Assembly (NCBI GenBank): GCA_964006375.1
Contig: OZ023267.1
Location: forward strand, 85,297,406-85,361,405
Direction of reading: 5' to 3'
Source of the DNA: Tillus elongatus
Lineage: Eukaryota > Arthropoda > Insecta > Coleoptera > Cleridae
DNA: 64,000 nucleotides
Shown here: piece by piece, positions 34,075 through 46,920 of the stretch
Layout: every line of letters begins with the position of its first letter
How positions within the stretch are numbered: the first letter of the stretch is position 1
Notes under the pieces: model-generated
What the model saw: the letters and a program-made list of their open reading frames with translations, nothing else
Told to the model about the DNA's origin: nothing
Databases searched by the model: none
Translations under genes and position numbers: made by a program

Positions 34075-34165
34075 GACAGCTGTCTAACAGCTGTTGTGTC
34101 AAACTAGTAGCTGTCTAACAGCTATAGTAATAAACACAGAGCTGGCCAACAGATGTTGCGATAGA
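34075..34165. promoter_or_regulatory. CAGCTG palindrome cluster
   Basis: Motifs gacagctgtctaacagctgt and related lie between the capsid-like gene (minus) and the polinton-associated ORF at 34318 (plus), mirroring 32805-32935. Confidence 0.45.
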
Positions 34166-34317
34166 CGACTAAGAATAGATAGGTAGACAGAAAACCAACT
34201 CAAAGCTAGTATACCTTAAACCGCCAAACAGTTTGTATTCTTAGCACGGTAACCAACTAACAAGTGGTTTACATCAGACCAAGAACCAACTTGTTTGAAA
34301 CAAAAAACTTTAGAAAG

Positions 34318-34925
34318 ATGGACGTGAGAAGAGAAAAATATCAAGCAAAAGATTTTAGTACGACACAAAACAAAACTTGCTGAAAACATTCGAAATCACT
34401 TTTGCATCCTTTAAACAGACATTAATGATGAAATTAAAGTAGATAAAATAGAAGGTTTGCTAGAATTGGTTTTTATGTAAAGGCCTAAGGCATATACTTA
34501 TGACGTTCTTCGACACTATAAAGATATTCTGGGATCAAACAGTGTTTATAAAGTTAAATAGACTCCGAATGGGTGAACTAATGTTTCTCAGTAAAGTATC
34601 TAACTCTAACGGAACCAATGACAAATCCTTAAGCGGAACATCCTCAACTCCACACGGTTTTGGTGACGACACACATCTTAACTTAAAACAAAAACCCAAC
34701 CTAGAATTCACAATGTAAATGATAGAAAAATCAGCACCAGCAAGGGGATGATATAAAATAACAAGCAAATAAAATATGTGAATGGGGATGACATCAATGA
34801 GTTAGTTGATAGACTTAGAGTTCTAGTATCTTCTCAAGTAGCTGATAATAATGCTCATAACAACTAAATTCAATCAATCATTGAAGAACTGAAAGAAGCA
34901 GACGTTACCGCCTAGTAAGCTACAT
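34318..34925 (+). pseudogene. Polinton-associated uncharacterised ORF
   Basis: The start ATG at 34318 reads MDVRREKYQAKDFSTTQNKT then stop. Further blocks in other frames correspond to the AYAYDNLQHYRDIL region (34490-34530). Later come KSLSGTSSTPHGFGDDTH and, at 34770-34915, DDINELVDRLRVLVSSQVAD and SIIEELKEADV. It shows the block order of this gene best. Function unknown. Confidence 0.42.
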
Positions 34926-35200
34926 ATGTCATACATGCCTGCCTACTGCTTAGTATAGAAATGTTTATCGAACAAATAAATTGTATCGCTTAGTTAAAAA
35001 TATACGAAATGAAGTCAAAGTCATAGTGACTGGCACTCAAAATATCAACAAAACTGAATGTAACCGTCATCTCATTTATTAATGACACAAGCTAGAAGGT
35101 TTAATTGTAGATAAGGTAGAAACCTAAAGGACTAAAATAATGAAGAAACAGGTAGTATTATGAAGACACGTACACTTGGAGAACTCAAATAACTACAATA
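34926..35200. other. Decayed sequence collinear with 5230-5460
   Basis: Inverse homology to 5230-5460 and 17273-17503 continues, but no frame or motif is recognisable. Confidence 0.3.
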
Positions 35201-35664
35201 TATTTAAAGAAACCTGACGATCGTTTCCCTAACCGAGTTAACGTCATCAGAGTTATAAATGATCCTGTATATCTTACATCTATATCTCTGCTTATATTCT
35301 TGTGCAGGTAGTTGGTCAATAACGTTAAACAACGAAAAAATTTACATATTGGGTCGGCGGAAATACCAAAATTAGTTTATTATCTATCGTACTTGCTCCT
35401 GCTGATCTTTCTTGTAAATAAGACCCTCCTTTCCGTCTTCCTTTCAGACAACAAATATTAGGAAGGAAAAAGGAGGCTTTAAAGTTCCTTTAAAGTAGAA
35501 TAATAAGACCTTGTGAAAAGTGAAATTAATTAAGGATGATATTCAGATATACATCAGGAATAATTTAAAATCAGATGAATTTAAAATTTTGTTTGAAAAC
35601 AATTACGAAACTTTGGATTTTGTGTAATATACAAACCACCATCTATATATACCAACATCATATC
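35201..35664 (+). pseudogene. Helentron-like endonuclease, middle part
   Basis: 35200-35520 is the conserved decayed tract. 35540-35630 reads [20 protein letters not shown] and LDFV then stop, followed by the microsatellite. The N-terminal NVQSL block is deleted. Confidence 0.5.
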
Positions 35665-36119
<455 letters not shown>

Positions 36120-36122
<3 letters not shown>

Positions 36123-36132
36123 GAATGTGACT
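36120..36132. other. Empty copia target site
   Basis: agggaatgtgact is the reverse complement of the uninterrupted target. In the other arm this sequence is split by the element at 12441-22479. Confidence 0.8.
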
Positions 36133-36496
36133 CCCGAGTCCATTTTAAACAAAAAGGTAGACGTGAAAAACTGACAAAACAACCTGACTTGTCTGCGGCT
36201 GCACTGTGAACTACGTTAAACTACGAACTGAGAAAAAGGTGGTCAATATTTGTTTCAACATACACTGCCGTGCCACCTCTGAAAGTGGTGTGGTCATTGC
36301 GGTATGCCTTTATCGATAGAAGTTGGCCGGCACGAATGACGGGGACGGATTCTTTGAGAGTGACCTACGTCTACAGCGCCGCGTAGCAAAAACGAAGTCG
36401 ATTTCGGTGCGGACAGTCACGACAATCGACACCCATTTAAAGGGCAACACAATATCCGAAAACAAGCCATGTAAAGTTAAGGAAGCAACAACCGAA

Positions 36497-36510
36497 AAAT
36501 ATAGTTAAAG
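36497..36510 (+). promoter_or_regulatory. Possible TATA-like element of H2B copy 3
   Basis: aaatatagttaaag lies about 75 bases before the H2B ATG and is conserved in the other cassettes (for example 12065-12072 region on the minus strand). Suggested only by position. Confidence 0.3.
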
Positions 36511-36576
36511 ACCAAAGAAAAAGAAAGCGGACCGTCACTATCGTTCCGATGTTTGTTCTGTATACTGTACGACAAG

Positions 36577-36944
36577 ATGCCACCGAAGGCTAGAGGTAAA
36601 GTTATCAAGAAGAACTGCAAGGCCCAGAAGAACAACAGCAAGGGCGACAAAAATAAGCGGAGGATGAAGGAGTGCTACGCAATTTATATTTACAAAATGC
36701 TGAAGCAAGTACATCCCGACCCCGTATCTCGATCAAGGCCATAAGCATAATGGAGACCTTCGTCAACGACATATTGGAGCGCATCACCGCCGAAGCCTCC
36801 AGGCTCGCTCATTACAACAACAGATCCACGATAACCAGCCGGGTGATCGAGACCACCGTCAGGCACCTTCTGCCCGGTAAACTCGCCAAACACGCAGTCA
36901 GCGAAGGCACCAAGCCGGTTATCAAATACACCAGCTCGAAGTAA
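36577..36944 (+). pseudogene. H2B: Histone H2B pseudogene, copy 3
   Basis: [19 protein letters not shown] and [20 protein letters not shown] in the first frame, then the shared 1-nt deletion near 36722. The second frame reads [58 protein letters not shown] and KYTSSK. Apart from the deletion the gene is full length and well conserved. Confidence 0.92.
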
Positions 36945-37007
36945 ATAAATAAACGTGTGCCTTTCAATTGTGTCGCATTAGACGAAAAACTTGGATAGAA
37001 AAAAGTC

Positions 37008-37022
37008 GGCTCTTTAAGAGTC
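37008..37022 (+). ncRNA. Histone 3' stem-loop remnant (H2B copy 3)
   Basis: ggctctttaagagtc keeps both stem halves with an altered loop compared with copies 1 and 5. Confidence 0.65.
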
Positions 37023-37420
37023 ACAAATTTACAAACCTTACAAATGCTCGATCCGTAACCTAATCGCAATTAGCTATTGTTTGACCTACGCCCCATTTCA
37101 CTCATGAGAACCTTTTTTTTTCTTCTCCATTATTATTTTGCCCTCTGAAGTGTGTCGATCGAAATGACACCATGCCCTTCTTGTCTGTTATTGTATTTGC
37201 CAATTTGAGTAGTTCGAAATATCGTGAAGAGCAAGCGTAGTTCACAGTGCAGCCGCAGCCAAGTCAGCGCCCAGGTGAGACTCCGCCTACTTTGTTGTCC
37301 CTAAAACGTCCTATACTCGGCACTCTCAACGAACGCTCATACGATTTACTGGTAATTTCGCACAGACGTTGCTACGGTTCTGACGGCGGAACGTCTATTA
37401 TAAGTAACCGACCGTAGGCT

Positions 37421-37840
37421 TCACGCTCGTTTTTTTCTCTTCACTTTTGGATCCAGTATCCGCCCTACCCTTGTTAACATTGCTGGACACCATAAAGTGA
37501 TAAAACCACAAATCTCTGTATTACCCAACTTGACGGTTACTGTTCCCAGTGTTCTTCGTCCCACTAGCACTATACTTTCATTTTTGTGAGGCTCAAGTCG
37601 AACACCACTATTTTCCATCCAGTTTTGCACCCTTGCCACTGACCAGTTGATATTATTCTCTAGATCACCCTTATTTACTCCGCTTACAATCACCGCCAAA
37701 TGATCTGCATACCCTATAATAGCCGTGTTGTTTACGGACTCCAGACCAAAGAGCTTATCGTACCACAATGTTGGTCCTGACGCACGCCACATGTAGCATG
37801 AATCCGATATTTCTGTCCAATCAGTATCTATCTGCAAACT
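37421..37840 (-). pseudogene. R1-like LINE RT fragment with YADH
   Basis: The open frame of 138 codons reads SDSCYMWRASGPTLWYDKLF, NTAIIGYADHLAVIVSGVNK, NINWSVARVQNWMENSG and ESIVLVGRRTLGTVTVKLGN. The second catalytic Asp of YADD is His. A short deletion follows TLW. Confidence 0.75.
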
Positions 37841-37859
37841 GGGACAAGCATTTTCAGAT

Positions 37860-38400
37860 AACGAATAATAGAGAATGATTCATTAACATACTTGAAACGA
37901 CGACTTTAACGGACTAAAAACTTACTTCGCCAACATACTAAGCGTAATGAATGCAGAGTACAAGTTGCAATATATATATATATATATATATTTAACCATT
38001 AATTTCACCATTAGCAATATTGGTGACACATTTTATCGAATATTTCCAACAACAATTAGGAACAAAGGAAGAGGATCAATATTCAAATCAATAACTGGTA
38101 ACTTAGATGCGGATGACGGCGACAGAATATATAAAGCTCTCGAAATTATGAGAAAATATCAAAATGAAGTACAACAACTTTTTAGGTCACAAACATCACT
38201 AATGATATATGCTATAGCAGAGTTTAATAAAACAATAGACAACCTGAACCATAACCAAGAAGCCATAGTAGCGAGAATAAACGAATATGCCACCGTAGTG
38301 TATGGACAATTATATTATACATTGTGATAGTAACAACAATAATCACAATAACTTCAAGATACATCTTGCAGAAGTCAAAAATAAAAACTGCTGACTCCAA
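37860..38400 (+). pseudogene. env: Errantivirus env pseudogene, internally deleted
   Basis: Reads NAEYKLQ, a short TA tract (37970-37991), NFTISNIGDTFYRIFPTTIR, SIFKSITGNLDADDGDRIY, KALEIMRKYQNEVQQLFRSQ and EAIVARINEYATVVYGQLYY. The join after ARINE removes the whole second half of the ectodomain. The membrane-anchor sequence follows at about 38310-38370. Confidence 0.6.
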
Positions 38401-39061
<661 letters not shown>

Positions 39062-39829
39062 TATACAAGGAGAAAGGTTTAAGGGCAAAGCCGCAAGGAG
39101 ACAACCCCAAACACGTGTTTCAGGCTAATTAGCCATCATCAGTACAGTTTGGCCAGGTGAAGATGGTAACACTCTGGATGAAGATGGAAAAATATACGGA
39201 GTCCCAACAGGCAACCAGTGCACAATTTCAGCAACATTTGGAAGACCCTCAATCCAAGCGAAACAACCAAAAAAGCTACGGAGGCAAAGAAATCACCTGC
39301 GTGAACATCCGGAGCCCAGGAAGTTATATTAACTAAAACAGGATTGATAACACGGCATTTATGTTCTATACAAGGAGAAACGTTTAAGGGCAAAGCCGCA
39401 AGGAGACAACCGCAAACACATGTTTCAGGCTAATTAGCCATCATCAGTACGGTATAGCCAGGTGAAGATGGTAACACTATGGATGAAGATGGACAAATAT
39501 ACGCAGTCCCAACAGGCAACCAGTGCACAATTGCAGCAACATTTGGAAGACCCTCATTCCGAGGGAAACAACCAAAAAAGCTACGGAGGCAAAGAAATCA
39601 CCTGCGTGAACATCCGGAGCCCAGGAAGTTATATTAGCTAAAACAGGATTGATAACACGGCATTTATGTACTATACAAGGAGAAAGGGCAAAGCTGCAAG
39701 GAGACAACCGCAAACACGTGTTTCAGGCTAATTAGCCATCATCAGTACGGTATAGCCAGGTGAAGATGGTAACACTCTGGATGAAGATGGCTATACCGTA
39801 CTGATGATGGCTAATTAGACCTTCAGGTC
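39062..39829. repeat. About 306-bp tandem repeat, 2.5 units
   Basis: Units start at tatacaaggagaaa (about 39062, 39367, 39672). Each contains ggcaaagccgcaaggagaca, caggctaattagccatcatc and gaacatccggagcccagg. The last unit is cut and ends with an inverted fragment (ctataccgtactgatgatgg, 39791) just before the PLA2 frame. Confidence 0.85.
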
Positions 39830-40074
39830 TTGTAAACACAGTTACTAACAAGCTACCTGTTGAGTTACACATACCTTGTTATCAATTTTGCGGTCCAGGT
39901 ACTAAACTTAAAGAACGTCTTGCTAGAGGTGATCAAGGTATCAATCTGCTAGACCATACTTGTCGAGACCACGACATCGCTTACTTTCAATTAAAAGAGT
40001 TGAGTGATAGGCATCGAGCCGACGAAGTGTTTGAGAGAGTTAAATCGAAAGACGCAAGTTTTGGTGAAAAGTAA
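39808..40074 (+). pseudogene. PLA2-like domain with catalytic His-Asp retained
   Basis: Open from 39808 to the TAA at 40072-40074 without an ATG. LPVELHIPCYQFCGPGTKLK, ERLARGDQGINLLDHTC, RDHDIAYFQLKELSDRHRAD and FERVKSKDASFGEK are read directly. CGPGT is the calcium loop and RDHDIAY the His-Asp active-site helix, as in parvovirus VP1u-type phospholipases that help capsids cross membranes. Here it is an inserted remnant: the upstream start is replaced by the 306-bp repeat. It is followed after one base by the protease region. Confidence 0.72.
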
Positions 40075-40075
40075 A

Positions 40076-40452
40076 GATTTTGTAAAATTTGCTGGTAAAA
40101 TGAAACTCCCATATTTTAGAGGTGTATACATGCGAAATGAGCTACCTCGAAAGGGACCACGTAATCATTTATCATGAATTTACAAACACACAAAGAGCCT
40201 GGCAGTCATTGGGTTGCAGTGAGGAAACGTGGTAACACAACCGAATACTTTGACTTATATGGAAACTTAAAACCACCAGTCGACTTGCAACGTTACCTTA
40301 AAGACTCTAGTCTAGGAATGTCTATCGAAATGTTCAGACTTTCTCATTGTACAAAATTGTACAATGAGAGTCATTTAAATTTTTGTCAGAATGAAGCGGT
40401 TCGGTTTTGTATAAAATTTTATAAATTAGGTATAAACATGGAAAGTAAATGA
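40076..40452 (+). pseudogene. Adenain-like (Ulp1-fold) cysteine protease, frameshifted
   Basis: The first frame reads FVKFAGKMKLPYFRGVYMRN, ELPRKGPRNH (ATG at 40100, stop at 40175). The second, 40174-40452, reads EPGSHWVAVRKRGNTTEYFD, LYGNLKPPVDLQRYL, then CTKLYNESHLNFCQNEAV, RFCIKFYKLG. HW and YFD...G match the His-Asp part of adenovirus/polinton maturation proteases. The frames overlap at ATGA, where the usual N-E-C-G-I-V block is lost. Cysteines occur near the end but not in the expected C-G-H-L-C context. Confidence 0.62.
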
Positions 40453-40709
40453 AAAATTATGATGGGAAATTAATGATGGATCTGTAAAGGTTAGTAGTAA
40501 ATGAAGTCAGTGATTTGAAATGTAAGATGGAAGAGAAAATGTTATAAAAACTTTATTTAAAATGGGTTGTCAAAATGCGAAGTGTCATATTTGGATAATG
40601 CAGTCTCAAGTATTTTTAGAATAAATTGTTTAAATTATGTCACTATATACAAGACAAGTCAAAATGGACTTACTGTATAGACGTATTTTGTAATTTCAGC
40701 CAATAAAGT
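40453..40709 (+). other. Decayed spacer in the polinton-like segment
   Basis: Collinear with the inverse of 20226-20480. No frame or motif is recognised. Confidence 0.35.
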
Positions 40710-41110
40710 ATAATGTATGTCCGGAAACTGTAATTAACGATTGTGATGTGCAAAACCACAAATTGTGTAACGTTGGTAATGCTACCAAACCTGCTGATGG
40801 TGTGAATATAACATTTGTAGATTGATGAGCAGATAATTATAAGAAGAATAAAGATGATCTAATACAAAGTCTAATCACCATAACTCTTGAAGCTGTGCAT
40901 AAAACAGATCTAGCTGCTGTTAAAAGTGAGTTTGAACACAAATTGAAAAATTTAACTAAGGATATAATTTCTCAAGTGCTGCATGATATTGATATACTGA
41001 AGAATAAAGTTCTAAGTAAGATACTGAATCAGCTGGACACAAAATGTCAGTTGTACAAGCTAAGTGGAAACTTTACATTCAACACCTTGAAACGTATTTT
41101 GGTTGACTAG
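40710..41110 (+). pseudogene. Fibre-like or minor structural protein fragment
   Basis: VCPETVINDCDVQNHKLCNV, GNATKPADGVNITFVD, two stops, then ADNYKKNKDDLIQSLITITL, EAVHKTDLAAVKSEFEHKLK and FNTLKRILVD stop. The NxxLxNVxxxxxPxDxVNxxFVD pattern recalls collar repeats of fibres and adhesins, followed by a heptad-rich helix. Assignment to a structural role is by pattern only. Confidence 0.42.
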
Positions 41111-42230
41111 GTTCGCCATTGTTACACAATTGATGGTTTTGCGAATAAAAATCCCCACTTGTAGTTTTCGGAACTGTCTCTCTTTGAACAATTATGTTTA
41201 GATGTTTTAAATTATTTTCAGAACCTCAGAATTTTTCGATCGGCATGTTGAAAGTCATTAAAAACACGCAACTCTGTCTGTTTATATAACACCTACTTCC
41301 TTCAATTCTTCGATAATCGGTTGAATTTCGTTGTAGTATGCGTTAATACCAGCGGCTTGAGAAGTCACAAAAAGCCGCAGCCTATCCAACAACACGTTTA
41401 TATCATCCCAGTTCACATACTATTTCAGTTTCTTATTATGCATCATAGGTAGCATACCATAACCTGAAGATATGGAAGTAGGACGTGACTTAGCACCTGC
41501 TAATTTTGTAAAATTGGTTTTACTACTTGTTGATATTCTAGAGAACTGTTTCTTATAATGTCTTCTTGAGGATCGTTCTCTTTTCTGTGAAGACTAGTAG
41601 CTTTCATAATATCTGCATAATCAGGTGAAGCTTGCGAATTTTCCATAGCAGCCGTAACAGGTTTTCGCCATTGTTACACAATTGATGGTTTTGTGAATAA
41701 AAATCGCCACTTGTAGTTTTCGGAAATGTCTCTCTTTGAACAATTCTGTTTAGATGTTTTTATTATTCGCAGAACTTAAAATTTTTTCTATCGGCATGTT
41801 GAAAGTGATTTTCAAAACGCAACTCTGCCTGTTTATTAACACATACTTCCTTCAATTCTTCGATAATCGGTTGAATTTCGTTGTTGTGTGCGTTACTACC
41901 AGCGGCTTGAGAAGTCACTAAAAGCCGCAGCCTGTCAAACAACACGTTTATATCATCCCAGTGCACATACTCTTTCAGTTTCTTATTATGCATCATGTGT
42001 AGCATACCATAACCTGAGGTTATGGAAGTAGGACGTGGCTTGGCACCTGCTTATTTTCTTGAATTGGTTTTACTACTTGTTGATATTTGAAAGAACTGTT
42101 TATTATAATGTCTTCTAGAGGACAGTTCTCTTTTCTGTGAAGACTAGTAGCTTTCATAATATCTGCATAATCAGGTTGTTTTTGGAAGGGTATTCGGTTT
42201 TGTCCTTTCATTATTACTAAAAATTTTAAT
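41111..42230 (-). pseudogene. Polinton-associated ORF C-terminal part, tandemly duplicated
   Basis: The better copy reads from 42211: MKGQNRIPFQKQPDYADIMK, ATSLHRKENCPLEDIIINSS, then from 42005 HMMHNKKLKEYVHWDDINVL, FDRLRLLVTSQAAGSNAHNN, EIQPIIEELKEVC. A second, more broken copy of the same sequence is at 41130-41660, directly adjacent in the same orientation. WDD...L.DRLRLL..S..AG...NNEI..IIEEL is a conserved block in insect polinton-like elements; function unknown. Confidence 0.45.
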
Positions 42231-42289
42231 TAAAGTTTTCTTCCCCCAATATGAATTTTAGTGCTTGTTCTATGCTGTCTGGACGATTT

Positions 42290-42370
42290 AACAGGGGGTT
42301 TGATCACTCCATATATCTAGGTTAACTGAAAAACCTTGGTCTATTAAGACAAGAAGGACAAAACTGAGCA
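42290..42370 (+). other. Short polinton-like fragment
   Basis: agggggtttgatcactccat and ggttaactgaaaaacc match 29990-30045. It separates the polinton-like segment from the errantivirus segment. Confidence 0.35.
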
Positions 42371-43365
42371 TTCTTTCAAAAACAAAGTAACCCGCCTTTT
42401 TATAACGTCCAATTCAGAGACCATTTTAACCAAATTTCAGATTGTTTCAACAGAATAATAATAACCAATTTACTCATACAAACTTCCAACCCAGACAAAA
42501 CCAACAATTTACGCCTAGACAAAATTGCTCTAACCAATTCAGAAGACCCAACTTAAATAATCAATTATATCAAAACGTATGACCTCATACAAATCAAAAC
42601 ATAACCCGAAGCTATCCAGAGCTGGAATTAGGCAGCTATGATCAAGGCTGTCACAGCAGCGACAAAGGCACACAGCTAACATAAATAACATACAATTTGT
42701 TGATAATAGTATAAACGATGTAAGTTACGAAATAGATTATGTAGATTATGAAACATATAATGAAAATTCGCCATCAGAATTGTACGATGTACATAACCAA
42801 AATTTTCCTATAGCGGGCTAGTCTACGGACAATTGATAGTAGATAATAACCATATTAATTTTTACACAAATAGTTTACCTAATAAGGGCAGTGATAGTAG
42901 TTGTAATTATGAATGACTATAGAAATAACTTAATCTTAAACATGAACAATTACGCAAGGCACAGTCGGCAAATGCATTCTGTTGACCGAGCTGATGCAGT
43001 AAAACCAACGAAGACAGTTCAACAGGACAATGATAGTTATCTTAATTCTTTGTTTGCCAGTAGTAATAAGATAAGTCAATTAAACAAAAGCCCACAGAGC
43101 AGTTTAGATGAAGTTCCCACTACAAACAAATATTGTAATGAGGAGACTGATCATATTAGTTTAAATAATATACAGGGTGTTCAAAGAGAAAGCAAAAACC
43201 AGTTACAGTTTAGTAATAAGTTAATTGAGTACTCGAATAAGACACAAGATAGAGATAAGGAAACAGTAAGAAAACAATATAAGGAGGAACCTTTAGCCCA
43301 GTACGATAACACGAGAAAAACTGGGTTAAATAGGGAAAACATACAATAAGCAAAACAAAATCTAA
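42371..43365 (+). pseudogene. gag: Errantivirus Gag C-terminal region
   Basis: Asn/Gln-rich blocks such as NLLIQTSNPDKTNN, then broken NNQLYQNV-type and SYEIDYVDYETYNENSPSEL lead into the frame 42891-43349 with YLNSLFASSNKISQLNKSPQ and KETVRKQYKEEPLAQYDNT. The composition and the position before an integrase remnant suggest the tail of a Ty3/gypsy Gag. Confidence is limited because no zinc knuckle or protease is visible. Confidence 0.4.
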
Positions 43366-43690
43366 ATTAACAGAAACATTTAGTAAACAAAATTTCGCAA
43401 TAAATTAACATAGTAGTATGGAAGCAAACCCCTCAAAAATTAAAAATTCCAATACATCTAATAATTATGAAGCACAAATACCCAATTTGCAAAAGTAAAA
43501 AAAGCATCAGAGATTAGAGACCAAATCATGTTTTCTCATGAAGACCTATGATGAAAGACAATTTTTTTTTCAAAGATGAAAAAGGAAATTAAAGATTATA
43601 TTACGACTTGTGACTATTGCAACAGAAAAGAATACAATCTTTTTTCATTAAACAAATTAAATAAATAATCGAATTACATTACCTAAATAA
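43366..43690 (+). pseudogene. Ty3/gypsy integrase N-terminal fragment
   Basis: Around 43520-43640 the frames read SHEDL, then MMKDNFFSKMKKEIKDYITT and CDYCNRKEYN. The K(E)I.DYI.TCDYC block is the Cys half of the integrase HHCC zinc domain. RT and RNase H between gag and integrase are missing. Confidence 0.5.
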
Positions 43691-44460
43691 ATTCAAAACT
43701 CGAAAATCAGATAATCAAACGCGGCATATGCTGCAATCACAATCGAGATTCAATGATACAGAGAAGAGGATTATACCACACACTAAGGCAGTTCGAGTCC
43801 AAACTGAACCAATATCTGGAAGCCATCAACAACATGAACCTTGGTAGAAAGCAGTAGATAAGAATTCATTAAAGATTCACATATTGAGTGTTTATCAGAT
43901 AGCTGATCGATTTCTAGCTGAACTTCTCATCATTATAGAAGCTTGCTAAACATACATGTGAACCAAGCCAATTTACGACTTTCTTTCATTGGCACACATT
44001 GATCAAATCATAATTGCAGCAACGAGAAAACTACCACAGCATCTGGATATCATTTCATATCCGATACTTCGGTCAGAAATTGGTCACAGTGAGAAATATA
44101 TTTATCTGTACAGGTACTTCACAATGACACAGGTAACGTAATTTATACTAATAAAAGTCACCCCGATTCCGTATAAGGTCGAAAACGAAACCTATTGGTC
44201 TATGGAAGTACCCAAACAAATCCTAGGAGTGGATTATAACACGCAACGATGATGAACTCACAAGCAGCATCCCAATCTCCAAGAATCTATATATGTGTTC
44301 CCCAGCTAAGAAGCATGAAAAGCAACCACAACTGCATAATAGATAAGATATACCAGAGGGAAGACAAAACCACGTTTCCAATCCATTACCAGAAGGTCAA
44401 GTCGACAATATGGAAACAATTGTATGCGCATACCTAGGGTTAGAAATATATCATAATTTT
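43691..44460 (+). pseudogene. env: Errantivirus segment between integrase and env, with Env ectodomain piece
   Basis: Early part: RRGLYHTLRQFESKLNQYLE is readable, unassigned. 44100-44250: YLYRYFTMTQVT / HNDTGNVIYTNKSHPDSV and EVPKQILGVDYNTQ. The frame 44249-44437 reads SQSPRIYICVPQLRSMKSNH, NCIIDKIYQREDKTTFPIHY and QKVKSTIWKQLYA. The Cys and surrounding motif fit the F1 part of errantivirus Env. Fragments of it recur at 3240, 7010-7420, 7819 and 15306. Confidence 0.5.
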
Positions 44461-45480
<1,020 letters not shown>

Positions 45481-46530
45481 TGTTGAATGTGGTGGTGTAT
45501 GGGCAAATTGATGGTTCCTGGAATTCTTACGTTGATTTATTGTAACTGGGATTTGATATTGTTCAAGTCGTGCAGTGGGACATTTTCTAATTTTATTTCT
45601 GGTAATTTGTCTGGGAAGATGGGTGCTTTATTTGTTGCCAATTCTATGGTTGGGAGATTGAATGATTGTTGTGTTTCCGATGCCATTTGTACTGAGCTGA
45701 TTCTTTCGTTATTGATGATAAGTTGGCATTTGGGTTTCGGAGTCGCCAGTTTTGTTCCGCAGATTATTTTGGTTTCTTCGCAGCTAAGTTTGATATTCGT
45801 TTCTTCTGGTGCCGCTATTATGTATTGTGTATCGCAATATTTAGAGACTGTTGTTTTTGTTATTTTGACCAGTTCTTGTTTGTAATTGTTTTCTGGAACT
45901 TGGTCAGTTTAATTTCGCATCGGTTGTTGTCGTTTAGTGCTGTCGCGTTGTCATTTTCACAAAAGTATGATTGGTCTTTTAGATTCCTACACTTCTCGTT
46001 TCTGTAAACGTAGTGTTTGCGCTAAGGATTAGGTACTTGTTTCTAACGACAATCATTTTAAAGGTATACGGATATTTAGGGACTGGTAATGCATAGAATT
46101 GATAATAAATATAGTCCGGTTTGTCTACTAAAGGTATATCTATTACGAATATAATTTTAAAGTCAATTTAAATTTATTTATTTTTAATATTTTTTCGTAT
46201 AGTGAAATGTCGGATTTTGTTATTAATCTTGATTTTGAGACATGGGGTTTTCAATGGTTTCATGTGACTAATTTACTCTGTTTTTTAAGACAATCCTCAC
46301 TAAAATTTTATATTCCAACTTGTACTCTGCATTCATTACGCTTTGTATGTTGTCGAAGTAAGTTTTTAGTCCGCTTAAGTCGTCGTATAGCTGTCTTAAG
46401 TATGTATATGAATCATTCTCTATTATTTGTTCTCTGAAAAGGCTTGCAGATAGATACTGATTGGACAGAAATATCGGATTCATGCGATCCTGGCGTGCGT
46501 CAGGACTAACACTGTGAAACATGTATTACG
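45481..46530 (-). pseudogene. env: Errantivirus env pseudogene, two parts
   Basis: From 46522: ENDSYTYLRQLYDDLSGLKT, YFDNIQSVMNAEYKLEYK, then a deletion that removes the fusion region. It continues as KSDISLYEK-like and YALPVPKYPYTFKMI-like blocks with CRNLKDQSYFCEN near 45990 and a hydrophobic tail. The long plus-strand frame 45487-45885 is its antisense shadow. Confidence 0.58.
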
Positions 46531-46920
46531 ATAAGCTCTTTAGTCTGGAGTCCGTTAACAACACGGCTATTATAGGGTATGCAGATCATTTGGCGGTGAT
46601 TGTAAGCGGAGTAAATAAGGGTGACCTAGAGAATAATATCAACTGGTCAGTGGCAAGGGTGCAAAACTTGATGGAAAATAGTGGTCTCCGACTTGAGCCT
46701 CACAAAACTGAAAGTATAGTGCTATTGGGACGAAGAACACTGAGAACAGTAACCGTCAAGTTGGGGAATGCAGACATTTATGGTTTTATCACTTTATGGT
46801 GTCCAGCAACGTTATCAAGGGTAGGGCGGATACTGGATGCAAAAGTGACGAGAAAAAAAAACGAGCGTGAAGCCTACTGTCGGTTACTTATAATAGACGT
46901 TCCGCCGTGAGAACCGTAGC
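46440..46920 (+). pseudogene. R1-like LINE RT fragment with YADH
   Basis: The open frame 46521-46910 reads MYYDKLFSLESVNNTAIIGY, ADHLAVIVSGVNKGDLENN, WSVARVQNLMENSGLRLEPH and GRRTLRTVTVKLGNADIYGF. The longest uninterrupted RT piece in the window; the catalytic motif is YADH. Confidence 0.75.

Larger units (their letters stand above)
36184..37267 (+). mobile_element. H2B cassette 3 with 32-bp inverted ends
   Basis: The best preserved cassette. The left end 36184-36215 and right end 37236-37267 are inverted repeats matching at 31 of 32 bases by eye. Length 1084 bp. It carries an H2B pseudogene and a shortened histone stem-loop, both plus strand. Confidence 0.65.

Noticed and set aside
45487..46007. 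Hydrophobic plus-strand frames opposite the env remnants (also 9191-9496, 60318-60633)
   Set aside because: They are antisense shadows of env on the minus strand.
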